Source of the DNA: Sphingomonas nostoxanthinifaciens
GTDB taxonomy: Bacteria; Pseudomonadota; Alphaproteobacteria; Sphingomonadales; Sphingomonadaceae
Assembly (NCBI RefSeq): GCF_019930585.1
Contig: NZ_CP082839.1
Span: 2,414,001 to 2,478,000 of the forward strand
DNA: 64,000 nucleotides
Direction of reading: 5' to 3'
Position numbers and translations under genes: made by a program. How positions within the stretch are numbered: position 1 is the first letter of the stretch; each line of letters begins with the position of its first letter. The notes under the pieces were generated by a model. It had not been told where the DNA came from, made no database searches, and saw only the letters and a list, made by a program, of their open reading frames with translations. Of this stretch, positions 35,452-43,746 are shown piece after piece.

Positions 35452-36567
35452 TTAAGCGCCGTCCACCGCCCGGCGCCCCAGCCCCGGATCGTCGGTGAAG
35501 AAGCCGTCGATGCCAGCCGCCAGATAGCGCTTCATTTCCGCCACCGAGCCCGCCTCGTTGCGTGCCGCATCCCCTGCCCCGTCACGGAAATCGGCCGCGA
35601 GGAAGTAGTTTTCGGGGCGGAAGGTGTAGGGCAGCACGAGCAGTCCGGCCTTGTGCGCATCGGCCACCACCGGCGTCGGGCGTCCAAGCCGCTTCTGGGC
35701 GTCGAGCGGGATGATCGCGCGCGTGTCGGGCGCGAGGATGTCGGCATAAGCGGCGATGTCGGCGAGCCCCGCCGGCGCCATCATCGCGCCATAAGTCAGC
35801 GTTCCGCCCGCCTTGACCACGTCGGCCGGATGCTCCGCCGCCGCCTCGCTGGAGGTGAGCTGCATAAGCTGCAGATTGGCGCGCCGGCCCAGCTTGCCGC
35901 GCATATATTTGAGGTTGGCGATCTCGAACGACTGGATCACCAATGCGCAGCGCGACAGATAATCGTGCTGGCCGAGCGTCGCCAGAAAGCGATCCTCGAG
36001 CGGCAGCCCGATCGACTGGAAGTAGGTGGAATGCTTCAGCTCCGGTACCAATCCGATCGGACGGCCGCGCGCGAGCGATTCCGCCGCAGCGAAATCGACC
36101 ATTTCGGGCCAGGTGACGAGGTCGAAGCGACCGTCGAGCGCGGCATTGGCGGGACGCAGCTGCGGCAACCGCTCGACCGCGCGCAGCGTCTTCAGTTCGG
36201 CGAGCGTGAAATCCTCGACGAACCAGCCGACCTGGCGCTCGCCGTCGACGATCTTCTCGGTCTTGCGGTCCGCAAATTCGGGATGCTTGGCGACGTCGGT
36301 GGTGCCGGCAATGTTGTTCTCGTGACGGATGACGAGCGCGCCGTCCTTGCTGATGACCAGATCGGGCTCGATGAAGTCCGCCCCGTCGGCCACCGCTTTC
36401 GCATAGGAAGCGAGCGTATGCTCGGGCCGTAGCGCCGAGGCGCCACGATGCCCGAACACCAGAGGTTTGCGGCGCGGCTCGGCCGCGAGCCCCGCCGTCG
36501 CCGCGGCGGCCACCAGCCCGGCCGAACCCGCCATCACCTGCCGCCGCGTCGTCATCATCGCTCGCAT
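35452..36567 (-). CDS. Glycerophosphodiester phosphodiesterase, exported
   Basis: A 371-residue exported GDPD enzyme that cleaves glycerophosphodiesters to glycerol-3-phosphate and an alcohol. A Tat-like leader (TTRRQVMAGSAG) is followed by the domain signature VFGHRGASALRPEHTLASY, with GADFIEPDLVISKDG (metal-binding Glu and Asp) and VIRHEN (catalytic His), and a C-terminal GIDGFFTDDPGLG. The first ATG at 36567 overlaps the last base of the TonB receptor stop codon (TGATG), so translation is probably coupled; ATGs at 36558 and 36555 are alternatives. The receptor and enzyme together form a phosphate-scavenging pair behind a Pho-box-like array. Confidence 0.93.
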   Translation of the reverse strand: MRAMMTTRRQVMAGSAGLVAAAATAGLAAEPRRKPLVFGHRGASALRPEHTLASYAKAVADGADFIEPDLVISKDGALVIRHENNIAGTTDVAKHPEFADRKTEKIVDGERQVGWFVEDFTLAELKTLRAVERLPQLRPANAALDGRFDLVTWPEMVDFAAAESLARGRPIGLVPELKHSTYFQSIGLPLEDRFLATLGQHDYLSRCALVIQSFEIANLKYMRGKLGRRANLQLMQLTSSEAAAEHPADVVKAGGTLTYGAMMAPAGLADIAAYADILAPDTRAIIPLDAQKRLGRPTPVVADAHKAGLLVLPYTFRPENYFLAADFRDGAGDAARNEAGSVAEMKRYLAAGIDGFFTDDPGLGRRAVDGA

Positions 36568-39155
36568 CAATAGGCCGCCGTCAGCGTCAGGAACCATTGC
36601 CGCGGCGCGATCGGATAGGCCGAGTAGCTGTTGGTCGCCGATCCGATCGACAGGCTCGACCAGCCCTTCTTGTCGGTCAGGTTCGTGACGTTGAGCGCGA
36701 TCTCGGCCTTGCGCAACGGCAGGATGTTCTCCGGCACCTTGGCGGCGATCCGCAGCGAGGTGAGGAAGTAAGAGGGCACGCTCGCATCGTCGGCGAAAGT
36801 GGCGAAGCGCTTGCCGACGAAGTCGCCGATCACCTGCGCCTCGAACGGCCCGAAATCCAGCGTCGCCACCGTCTTGTTCATCCACTTCGGCGTGCCGGGC
36901 AGCTGCTTGCCGCAGGTCGGCACGACGCCGTTGGTGACGACGAAGCCACCGATGCAGGTTCCGGTTGCCGCACCGATGCCGGTTGCGGCCGACGTATAGT
37001 CGCTCCGATACTTCGACAGATTGTACGAGACCGCATTGTAGAGGCTGAAGATGCGGCCGAGACGCACGGTGAAGGCGGCATCGACGCCGTCGGTATGGAC
37101 GTCGCCGACATTCACCAGGATCGAGGTGCCCCCGGTGATACCGCTGCCGGCGATGCCGCCCGGATTGGTCGAGATGGCGAGCAGCCGGTTGTTGAACACG
37201 ACGTGGTAGTAATTGATCTGCGCCTGCAGCCCGATATCGTTCGCAAAATTGCGGTTGGTGCGGAAACCGCCCTCGTAGGTCCAGCTCGTCTCGGGCTTGC
37301 CCTGCTGGGCGAAGGCATCGAACGCCGCCTGGCTGCCGGTGAACCAGGGGCCGCCGCCGCCGGCCAGATACGCCGAATATTGGCGCAAATTCTTCTGGAC
37401 GTTGAAATAGGCCTGCTCGTGGCCGTTGAAGTCATAGGTCGCGCCGACCGCCGGCAGGAACCAGCGCAGCGTGTCGATCTTGCCCTGCGGCAGGCCGCCG
37501 GCAAGGCCGGACAGCGATCCCAGCTTCGGCTGGATCGGGAACCAGCCATCCGCCCACTGCCCGCTGGTCTTGAAGCCGGCCTGGACGAGCAGCTTGTCGA
37601 ACATCTGCCACGTATCCTGCAGGTGCAGCTGCAGTTCGTTGATGCGCGCCTCTCCCTGATACTGGGTGAAAAGCGGCGGCTCGACATCGAGCGGGCGGAT
37701 ATAGGGCGTGCTGCTGTTGGGGTTGTTCACATCGACGCCGTACCAACGGCGCCACTGGGTTGTGCTGTTGCGCTCGAACCAGCCGCCCAGCTCGATCTTG
37801 TGCGCGCCGAGATCGATGTTGAGCGCCGAGATCAGGCCGCCGCGATCGATGCGATATTCGGTGGTGCGCGTGATGAGGCCCGATCCGCCGGTCGCCTTGA
37901 CCAAAGCCGCGCCGGCGGCCGCCGCCTGTGCCGCGGTCAGCGCGGTGCAGGCCGAGGGAAGCACGCCATTGCCGTTGCCGCCGAAGCGGCAATTGGTCGG
38001 CAGGCTTGCATAAGCGGGATCGAGATAGGCCTGCGCGGTCGTGACCGACTGGCCGAGCGGGCCGCCGACGACGCCGGCGCCGTCATTGTGATGATAATAG
38101 GCCGTGTTCGACCAGGTGATCTTCGAGCTCAGATGCGCGTCGTAGCGGATGTAGCCGAGATAATCGGTGCGCTGCGCGTCGGAATAATAGTTGCGGTAAT
38201 TGCTGCCGACCGTCGACGGCGTGTTGCCGAGCGCGCTCAGATACGACGTGCGATAGCTCGAGAAGTCCGGATAATAAAACGGCTTGCTGTAGGGCGTGTA
38301 GAGCTGCGCTGCCGTCGCCGTGCCGCCCGCCGACGGCTTGAAGAAGACGGTCGCGTCCTCGTTCGGCTGGGTCATGTCGTTCCAGTCGAAGAACACGGTC
38401 AGCTTGCCGATGCTGTCGTCGTGGACGAACTTGGCGTTGACCTGATAGCCGCCCTGAATGCCGTTGAAGTCCCACGCGCGGGCATGCTGGCGCGCGGCCG
38501 AGATGTAGGCCGAATTCTCGCCGCTCGGGCCGAAGGCGCCGGTGTCGATCCGCGCGAAGGTGCGCGAGGTGCTGTAGCTGCCGAACGTCTGGCTCACCTG
38601 AGCGCCGAGCGTGCGCAGCGGGCTCGACGAATAGGTCTCGACCGTGCCGCCGAGATTGCTGTTGGACGCAGTCGCGAGATCGCCGGCGCCGGTCGCCACC
38701 ACGACGCGGCCGACATTCTCCGAGATGACCGCGCGCTGCGGCGCGAGGCCGTTATAATTGCCGTAGCTCTGGTCGCCCAGCGGCAGGCCGTCCATCGTGT
38801 AGCCGAGCTGGTTCGACGCGAAGCCGTGGATGAAGATCTGCGCGTTCTGCTCGTTATAACCCCACGGGTCGGCGGTGATGTAGAGCACGCCTGGCAGCGT
38901 CTGAATCGCCTTCAGCGGCGAGACGCCGGGCAGGATCTTCTGAATCTCGGTTCCCGGCAGCGCGGTGGCCGAGCGGGTCGACTTCGCAGTGACGACGATC
39001 GCGGCACCCGTGTCGATGTCGGCGGCGGGCGCGGCCGCCGGTGCCGCGTCGGCCGGCACGGCGGCCGCCGCAACCGGCGTTTCCGCCCGCGCTGCGGTCG
39101 CACCCGCCAGCAGCAATGCGATGACCGTCAACGACGATCCCTGCTTCATGTTCAT
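36567..39155 (-). CDS. TonB-dependent receptor coupled to GDPD
   Basis: An 862-residue outer-membrane receptor. The start is the ATG at 39155, seven bases after AAGGGGGC; a TTG at 39161 and an ATG at 39149 are alternatives. The signal peptide ends TAARA, followed by an Ala/Pro-rich linker and a TonB box region (AAIVVTAKST). The plug has LKAIQTLPGVLYITADPWG and IFIHGFASNQLGYTMDGLPLG. The barrel ends in a C-terminal aromatic residue (TLTAAY). It is immediately followed by a glycerophosphodiesterase gene and preceded by three 11-bp-spaced Pho-box-like half-sites, so glycerophosphodiesters or another organic phosphate are the likely cargo (inference). Confidence 0.94.
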   Translation of the reverse strand: MNMKQGSSLTVIALLLAGATAARAETPVAAAAVPADAAPAAAPAADIDTGAAIVVTAKSTRSATALPGTEIQKILPGVSPLKAIQTLPGVLYITADPWGYNEQNAQIFIHGFASNQLGYTMDGLPLGDQSYGNYNGLAPQRAVISENVGRVVVATGAGDLATASNSNLGGTVETYSSSPLRTLGAQVSQTFGSYSTSRTFARIDTGAFGPSGENSAYISAARQHARAWDFNGIQGGYQVNAKFVHDDSIGKLTVFFDWNDMTQPNEDATVFFKPSAGGTATAAQLYTPYSKPFYYPDFSSYRTSYLSALGNTPSTVGSNYRNYYSDAQRTDYLGYIRYDAHLSSKITWSNTAYYHHNDGAGVVGGPLGQSVTTAQAYLDPAYASLPTNCRFGGNGNGVLPSACTALTAAQAAAAGAALVKATGGSGLITRTTEYRIDRGGLISALNIDLGAHKIELGGWFERNSTTQWRRWYGVDVNNPNSSTPYIRPLDVEPPLFTQYQGEARINELQLHLQDTWQMFDKLLVQAGFKTSGQWADGWFPIQPKLGSLSGLAGGLPQGKIDTLRWFLPAVGATYDFNGHEQAYFNVQKNLRQYSAYLAGGGGPWFTGSQAAFDAFAQQGKPETSWTYEGGFRTNRNFANDIGLQAQINYYHVVFNNRLLAISTNPGGIAGSGITGGTSILVNVGDVHTDGVDAAFTVRLGRIFSLYNAVSYNLSKYRSDYTSAATGIGAATGTCIGGFVVTNGVVPTCGKQLPGTPKWMNKTVATLDFGPFEAQVIGDFVGKRFATFADDASVPSYFLTSLRIAAKVPENILPLRKAEIALNVTNLTDKKGWSSLSIGSATNSYSAYPIAPRQWFLTLTAAY

Positions 39156-39212
39156 GATCAAGCCCCCTTGATGTTATGAGGGGGCGTCTAGGTGAGGTCG
39201 TGTGGGGCTTTC

Positions 39213-39240
39213 GTGACACAGGCGTTACAAACCTGTGACA
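39213..39240 (-). promoter_or_regulatory. Pho-box-like array upstream of the receptor/GDPD operon
   Basis: On the minus strand there are three direct repeats TGTCAC, TGTAAC, TGTCAC whose plus-strand starts are 39235, 39224 and 39213, exactly 11 bp apart. PhoB binds 7-bp repeats related to CTGTCAT spaced by 4 bp, which gives the same 11-bp period. The array ends 57 bp before the receptor start, which leaves room for a -10 element (CCTAGA-like, about 39187-39192). Confidence 0.65.
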
Positions 39241-39256
39241 TAGGACCGAATAGTGC

Positions 39257-39613
39257 CTATCGTGCGCCGGGCTTGCGATCCGCCCGGCCGCGTGGGCTAC
39301 CCGGTCGCGGACCGCCCGGACGCAGCGCCGTCGGGCGCGGCCCGGCCGGACGCGGCGGCGGTGCACCGGGCACGGCCGGCGAAACGGCATACCCTTCCTT
39401 GCGCAGCCGATTGAAGGCATCGCGCACGGCGGCCGTCACGGCTGCCTGAAGGTCCGCGGGGAAGTCCGGGAAAGCGGTGTTGCGGTGGATCGCGTTGAGA
39501 TCGCGCAGCAGCGCATTGGGCACACCCTTGGACGATGCCTTCAGCGCATCGACCGCGTCCAGCACCGTGGACACGAGGATATCCTGCATCACGTCCGTCG
39601 CCGATTTTGCCAT
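39257..39613 (-). CDS. Hypothetical protein with Pro/Arg-rich tail
   Basis: A 118-residue protein of unknown function. The start is the ATG at 39613 behind GAAGGCGGGCGGG; the frame is open to 39700. Residues 1-75 are predicted mainly helical (DVMQDILVSTVLDAVDALKA, LRDLNAIHRNTAFPDFPADLQ, AAVTAAVRDAFNRLRKEGYAV). The last 40 residues are low-complexity Pro, Gly and Arg (PPPRPAGPRPTALRPGGPRP), which suggests a disordered, possibly nucleic-acid-binding tail. It ends 16 bp before the Pho-box-like array and is divergent from the receiver-domain gene. Confidence 0.65.
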   Translation of the reverse strand: MAKSATDVMQDILVSTVLDAVDALKASSKGVPNALLRDLNAIHRNTAFPDFPADLQAAVTAAVRDAFNRLRKEGYAVSPAVPGAPPPRPAGPRPTALRPGGPRPGSPRGRADRKPGAR

Positions 39614-39756
39614 TGCCCGCCCGCCTTCACCCGATCCCCGCGCTCTAGCCGAGCCGCCAGCGGCTGGACAGCCAGAATACGCCTCCATTTGGCGATGCAT
39701 GCCTACCGATCCTTAACCATCGGCGGGTCATGCTCGACTCGAGTAGCGAAGGACTG

Positions 39757-40245
39757 ATGTTGGTGGCAGCGTTGCGCGTTCTGGTGATCGACGATTCGCT
39801 GACGATCCGCGGGATGATCGAACATCTCGTGCAGCGCGATCACGTCTCGCGCGTGGTCGGCATGGCCGCCGACGGACGCGGCGCGCGCGCGATGATCGAG
39901 GATCTGGCGCCCAACGTCATCACGCTGGATCTGGACATGCCGGGCCTCGATGGCTTCAGCCTGCTCGGCGAGCTCAGAGGCCGGCCGCATGCGCCGGTGG
40001 TCGTCGTCTCCTCGGCGACGCGCTGCGGCAGCGCGGCCTCGCGCGAGGTGCTGGATCGCGGCGCGGCGGCGTGGTTCGACAAGGCGCACGTCATGAGCGA
40101 CGCCGACGGCTTCATCCGCCTCCTCCACCGCATGGCCGCACGCAAGAGCCGCCGCAGCCTGTTCAACGGCATGGCGGGCGGTGCCGATTTCCGTCAGGCG
40201 ATGCGCGGCCCCAGCAGCGCGATCATCGCCTCGCATCCCGCCTGA
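39757..40245 (+). CDS. Stand-alone receiver-domain protein (CheY/CheB-receiver-like)
   Basis: A 162-residue protein from the ATG at 39757 (AAGGA lies three bases before it); an ATG at 39730 would add nine residues. The receiver has VLVIDDS (acidic pair), LDLDMPGLDG (phospho-acceptor Asp), VVVSSAT (Ser/Thr) and WFDKAHV (Lys). The sequence is closest in feel to CheB receivers, but no methylesterase domain follows; a short basic tail (RKSRRSLFNG) closes it. No kinase is encoded beside it. Its end overlaps the convergent fRMsr gene by 52 bp. Confidence 0.88.
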   Translation: MLVAALRVLVIDDSLTIRGMIEHLVQRDHVSRVVGMAADGRGARAMIEDLAPNVITLDLDMPGLDGFSLLGELRGRPHAPVVVVSSATRCGSAASREVLDRGAAAWFDKAHVMSDADGFIRLLHRMAARKSRRSLFNGMAGGADFRQAMRGPSSAIIASHPA

Positions 40246-40679
40246 TCTTCGGCGTCGAAACGGCCCCGCAGCGGGCTGTCGAGATCGAGCACGCCCACCA
40301 GCACACCGTCCACCACGATCGGCACCACCAGTTCCGACGCGGACGCCGCATCGCACGCGATATGGCCCGGAAAGGCATGCACGTCGGCGATGCGCTGCGT
40401 CGTCTGCGTGGCGGCGGCGGTGCCGCACACCCCCGCGCCGATCGCGATGCGGATGCATGCCGCCTTCCCCTGGAACGGCCCGAGCACCAGCTCGCCGCCG
40501 ACCAGCCGGTAGAAGCCCGCCCAGTTGAGGTCCGGCACATATTCTGAAATCAGCGCGGCGGCGTTGGCCATGTTGGCGATCGCGTCGGGCTCGCCCGCGG
40601 TCAGCCCGTCGAGCGCCGACAGGAGATCGCGATAGAGATCGGCCTTGTCGCCCACCGTCGAGATTTGGATGTCGTGCAT
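40194..40679 (-). CDS. msrC: Free methionine-(R)-sulfoxide reductase (GAF type)
   Basis: A 161-residue GAF-domain enzyme that reduces free Met-R-sulfoxide. The start is the ATG at 40679; the frame extends upstream to 40838 without family similarity. It reads PDLNWAGFYRLVGGELVLGPFQG, ACIRIAIGAGVCGTAAATQ, VHAFPGHIACDAAS, SELVVPIVVDGVLVGVLDLDSP. The three Cys of the family (in ACIRI, GVCGT, IACDA) are all present. It is convergent with the receiver-domain gene and overlaps its 3' end by 52 bp. Confidence 0.93.
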   Translation of the reverse strand: MHDIQISTVGDKADLYRDLLSALDGLTAGEPDAIANMANAAALISEYVPDLNWAGFYRLVGGELVLGPFQGKAACIRIAIGAGVCGTAAATQTTQRIADVHAFPGHIACDAASASELVVPIVVDGVLVGVLDLDSPLRGRFDAEDQAGCEAMIALLGPRIA

Positions 40680-40801
40680 AATGGCGCTTGGCCGCGCCGG
40701 TGCCGCGAAGGCAAGCGAAAATCGGCGCCGCGAAACGCTTGAGGCCACGTATATTTTATACTTAAATGTCCGCCTGCCGTTGCGGCAAAGGGGACAGGAT
40801 A

Positions 40802-42331
40802 ATGACCGATACGAGCTTCGAAACCGATCGGCGCACATTGCTGCGCGGCGCGGCCGCCGGCGCCGCGTTGCTGGCGCCCGCCGCCGCTCAGGCTGCGTCG
40901 GATGGCGACATGGCGGGCATCCGCAAGGCGATCGCCAGCCAGCACGACGCCAACGTCAAGCGGCTGCAGGACTGGATCGCGCTGCCCACGATCGCGGCCG
41001 AGAAGCGCAACGTCGAGGAAGGCTGCGCGCACATGATGCAGCTCGCCAAGGATGCCGGCTTCCAGCATGTCGAGCGCGTGCCGACCGATGGCGTGCCCGG
41101 CGTGTTCGCGACGATGGACAATGGCGCGAAGAAGACGCTCGGCCTCTACTTCATGTACGACGTCAAGCAGTTCGATCCGAAGGAATGGAGCTCGCCGCCG
41201 CTCGAGGGCCGGATCGTCGACAAGCCCGGCTTTGGCAAGGCGCTGGTGGGGCGTGGCGCCGCTAACCAGAAGGGCCCGGAGAGCGCGGTGCTGGCCGCGC
41301 TCCACGCCTTCAAGGCGGCCGGTCGCAAGCCGCCGGTCAATTTCGTGCTGGTGTGCGAGGGCGAAGAAGAGATCGGCTCGCCGCATTTCCCACAGATCGT
41401 CCGCCGCCCCGACGTCAGCGCCGCGCTGCAGAAGACGGTCGGCGTCGTCATCCCGTCGAGCTGGCAGTCGGTGACCGACGGCGGCGTCGTCATCAATCTC
41501 GGCGCGAAGGGCGTGATCGAGCTGGAACTGATCTCGTCGGGCGAGACGTGGGATTATGGCCCCCGCCACGATCTGCATTCGAGCAACAAGAGCCTCGTCG
41601 GCAGCCCCGCCTGGCATCTGGTCGAAGCGCTGGCGAGCCTCGTCACGCCCGACGGCAACACGCCGGCGATTGACGGCTGGATGGAGAAGGTCGCGCCGCT
41701 CACCGCGCGCCAGAAGGCGCTGATCGCCGACAGCGCGGCCAAGCGCGATCCCGCGGCCGAGCTGAAGGGGATGGAGGTCAAGCGCTTCTACGGCGACACG
41801 CCATGGCCGCAGGCGCTGGAGCGCGCGGCGGCGATGCCGACCGTCAACATCGAAGGCATCATCGGCGGCTATACCGGCCCTGGGGGCAAGACGATCATCC
41901 CGAGCAAGGTCACCGCCAAGCTCGACTTCCGCCTCGTGCCCGACCAGACGATGGACGATTGCGTCGCCAAGCTGAAAGCGCATCTGCAGAAGCGCGGCTT
42001 CGGCGACATCGTCGTCAACGTCTCGGGCGGCTACGACCCGACCCAGACCGACGAGAACAGCCCGCTCATCAAGGCGGAGATGGCGGCCTATCAGCGCGCG
42101 GGCATCAAGACCTCGGTCTATCCGCGCCTGACCGGATCGTGGCCGGGCTATATCTTCACCTCGGCGCCGGTGTCGAAGCCGGCCGGCCAGTTCGGGTTCG
42201 GCGCATCGGGCGGGCAGCACGCGCCGGACGAATATTTCGTGATCGAGCCGAGCAACCCCAAGGTGCTGGGCTATGACGGGGCGGTCTCGGGCTTCGCCGA
42301 CTTCTTCTTCCAGATCGCCGCCACCGCCTGA
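40802..42331 (+). CDS. M20-family metallopeptidase, exported
   Basis: A 509-residue exported dipeptidase/deacetylase-like enzyme. The start is the ATG at 40802, behind GGGGACAGGATA. A Tat-like leader (TDRRTLLRGAAAGAAL) ends near AAQAA. M20 features include MYDVKQFDP at the first metal site, GRGAANQKGP, LVCEGEEEIGSPHF with the catalytic Glu, a lid domain (about 240-400) and the C-terminal GASGGQHAPDEYF. The canonical HYDVQ reads MYDVK here, so the usual first metal-ligand His is replaced by Met, and the usual Asp is in RGAANQKGP changed to Asn; these changes could alter metal binding. Substrate unknown. Confidence 0.88.
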   Translation: MTDTSFETDRRTLLRGAAAGAALLAPAAAQAASDGDMAGIRKAIASQHDANVKRLQDWIALPTIAAEKRNVEEGCAHMMQLAKDAGFQHVERVPTDGVPGVFATMDNGAKKTLGLYFMYDVKQFDPKEWSSPPLEGRIVDKPGFGKALVGRGAANQKGPESAVLAALHAFKAAGRKPPVNFVLVCEGEEEIGSPHFPQIVRRPDVSAALQKTVGVVIPSSWQSVTDGGVVINLGAKGVIELELISSGETWDYGPRHDLHSSNKSLVGSPAWHLVEALASLVTPDGNTPAIDGWMEKVAPLTARQKALIADSAAKRDPAAELKGMEVKRFYGDTPWPQALERAAAMPTVNIEGIIGGYTGPGGKTIIPSKVTAKLDFRLVPDQTMDDCVAKLKAHLQKRGFGDIVVNVSGGYDPTQTDENSPLIKAEMAAYQRAGIKTSVYPRLTGSWPGYIFTSAPVSKPAGQFGFGASGGQHAPDEYFVIEPSNPKVLGYDGAVSGFADFFFQIAATA

Positions 42332-42386
42332 ATTGTTTGGTGTGCATCGCGTGCGCCGGTGACGTCTTCGTCATGGGAGGCACGCG

Positions 42387-42503
42387 ATGCTCAACGAACT
42401 GAAGGTTCCCGCAGCCCTGCTCACCGGTCTCGCCTTCGGCACCGGCGTCGCCTCGATGGCGGTCGGCGCGGCGATGGCGGCGATCAGCTGGGCGTTCCTG
42501 TAG
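42387..42503 (+). CDS. Tiny membrane protein, 38 residues (paralogue of 53953-54066)
   Basis: A very short gene with a strong ribosome-binding site: GGGAGG at 42375-42380, six bases before the ATG. It encodes a 38-residue protein starting MLNELKVPAALLTG; residues 8-37 are one hydrophobic Ala/Gly-rich helix. It shares 16 of 37 aligned residues, without gaps, with the protein at 53953-54066, including MLN, VPA, TGV and GAA, which supports both being real genes. It lies 55 bp after the M20 peptidase gene and convergent with a DUF486 gene. Function unknown. Confidence 0.65.
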   Translation: MLNELKVPAALLTGLAFGTGVASMAVGAAMAAISWAFL

Positions 42504-42512
42504 CCGGCGGCA

Positions 42513-42875
42513 TCAGCCGCCCGACACCGGCGCGCGAAAGACGAAGAAGGCACCGGCCGCGATCAGCGCGAAGCCGATCGCATGGTTGATCGTGATCCGC
42601 TGCCCCAGATACACCACCGAAAAGCCGGCGAAGATCGTCAGCGTGATGACCTCCTGGATCGCCTTCAACTGCGCCGCCGAATAGACGTTGCTGCCGATGC
42701 GGTTGGCCGGCACCGCGAGCCAATATTCGAAGAAGGCGATCCCCCAGCTCACCAGCACCACCTCCCACAGCGGCCGATCCTTATACTTCAGGTGGCCATA
42801 CCAGGCGGTCGTCATGCACAGGTTCGATCCGATCAGCAGCAGGACCGGCAGCAGGCGTGCGGAAAGCGTAGGCAT
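42513..42875 (-). CDS. DUF486/DMT-family membrane protein
   Basis: A 120-residue integral-membrane protein with four hydrophobic segments. Recognisable family parts are SNLCMTTAWYGHLK, VSWGIAFFEYWLAVPANRIG, LKAIQEVITLTIFAGFSVVYLG and HAIGFALIAAGAFFVF. DUF486 proteins are single-domain relatives of small drug/metabolite transporters; a substrate is not known. The ATG at 42875 is preferred to the GTG at 42878. It ends ten bases from the end of the tiny membrane-protein gene. Confidence 0.9.
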   Translation of the reverse strand: MPTLSARLLPVLLLIGSNLCMTTAWYGHLKYKDRPLWEVVLVSWGIAFFEYWLAVPANRIGSNVYSAAQLKAIQEVITLTIFAGFSVVYLGQRITINHAIGFALIAAGAFFVFRAPVSGG

Positions 42876-42925
42876 CACGACGCGCTAGAGGATCGGCGTA
42901 GGGCGCGAAAGCATAGTCCTGCCGA

Positions 42926-43642
42926 TCATGCGAACAGCGAGATCGAGTTTCCGAAATTGTGGAGGAGGATCGGCAGGAGCACGCTGCCGGTCCGCAGTCG
43001 AAGCCAGACCGCGATGAAGGATGGCAAAGCGGTCAGCGCCATTGTCAGCGGATCGAACGAAAACGCGCCGTGCGCATAGCCGAAGGCGTGCGCGAGGCCG
43101 AACGGCGCGCACGAGAACACCGCACCCCATCCCCAATCGACGCCCAGAAAACGCCACCGGGCGAGGAAGGTGCGATCGAGCGCGAGCAGCAGGATGCCGC
43201 GATAGAATGGCTCCTCCTCCAGCCCCGGCATCGTCAGCTGAAACGCGACGGTTTCACGCGAGGCCGGATCGCTCGGGTAGACATAGGCCAGGATCGCGAA
43301 GAAGAGACAGTAGAGCAAAGCGACGGGGATGCTGCTCGTCAGGCTGCCGCGCGCCTGCCGGAGCGTCAGGCCCGAACGCCGCCAGCCGAACGCGGGAAAC
43401 GTCGCGACGACGAGCGTCGCGGCGAGCGCCGTCAGCTTGCCCTGCCAGTTCCAGTCCGCGTCTGGCAGCAGCCGCGGCAACAGGCCGTAGGCGCGCGTCA
43501 GCATGGCATCGTTCAGGATCACGAGCCCGGCCGCGGCGATCAGCCAGCGGGGCGCAAACCGGTCGCGCTGCGCGAGGCCCACGAGACCGCCCACCACGAT
43601 CAGCAGCGCGACCACGCCCGCAATTCCGATGACCCCGTTCAC
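42926..43642 (-). CDS. CPBP family intramembrane metalloprotease
   Basis: A 238-residue membrane protein with about seven hydrophobic segments. The CPBP (Abi/Rce1-like) motifs are EEEPFYRG (EExxxR), FGLAHAFGY with its His, and ILLHNFGN. The start is taken as GTG at 43642, five bases after GGGAGG, giving MNGVIGIAGVVALLI at once in the first helix; the frame is open upstream to 43726 but without such a signal. The family includes bacteriocin-immunity and prenyl-protease-like enzymes. No bacteriocin gene is seen nearby. Confidence 0.88.
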   Translation of the reverse strand: MNGVIGIAGVVALLIVVGGLVGLAQRDRFAPRWLIAAAGLVILNDAMLTRAYGLLPRLLPDADWNWQGKLTALAATLVVATFPAFGWRRSGLTLRQARGSLTSSIPVALLYCLFFAILAYVYPSDPASRETVAFQLTMPGLEEEPFYRGILLLALDRTFLARWRFLGVDWGWGAVFSCAPFGLAHAFGYAHGAFSFDPLTMALTALPSFIAVWLRLRTGSVLLPILLHNFGNSISLFA

Positions 43643-43746
43643 GCAAACCTCCCGCGTTGCCGCCGCCGCGAACATGATGCTGCGAAGGCGAACCGACGGC
43701 AAACCGCCAATGGTCCCGACCCGCACGATCGATTATCACGGCCACT

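Noticed and set aside
36597..39179. 860-codon open frame antisense to the TonB receptor
   Set aside because: It is rich in Arg, His, Asp and Gln with no domain, and mirrors the codon bias of the receptor on the other strand. Similar antisense frames occur at 96-2147, 10792-13272, 54105-56156 and 56466-58976.
42926..43642. CPBP protease as part of a bacteriocin system
   Set aside because: No small double-glycine leader peptide, ABC exporter or modification enzyme lies nearby.
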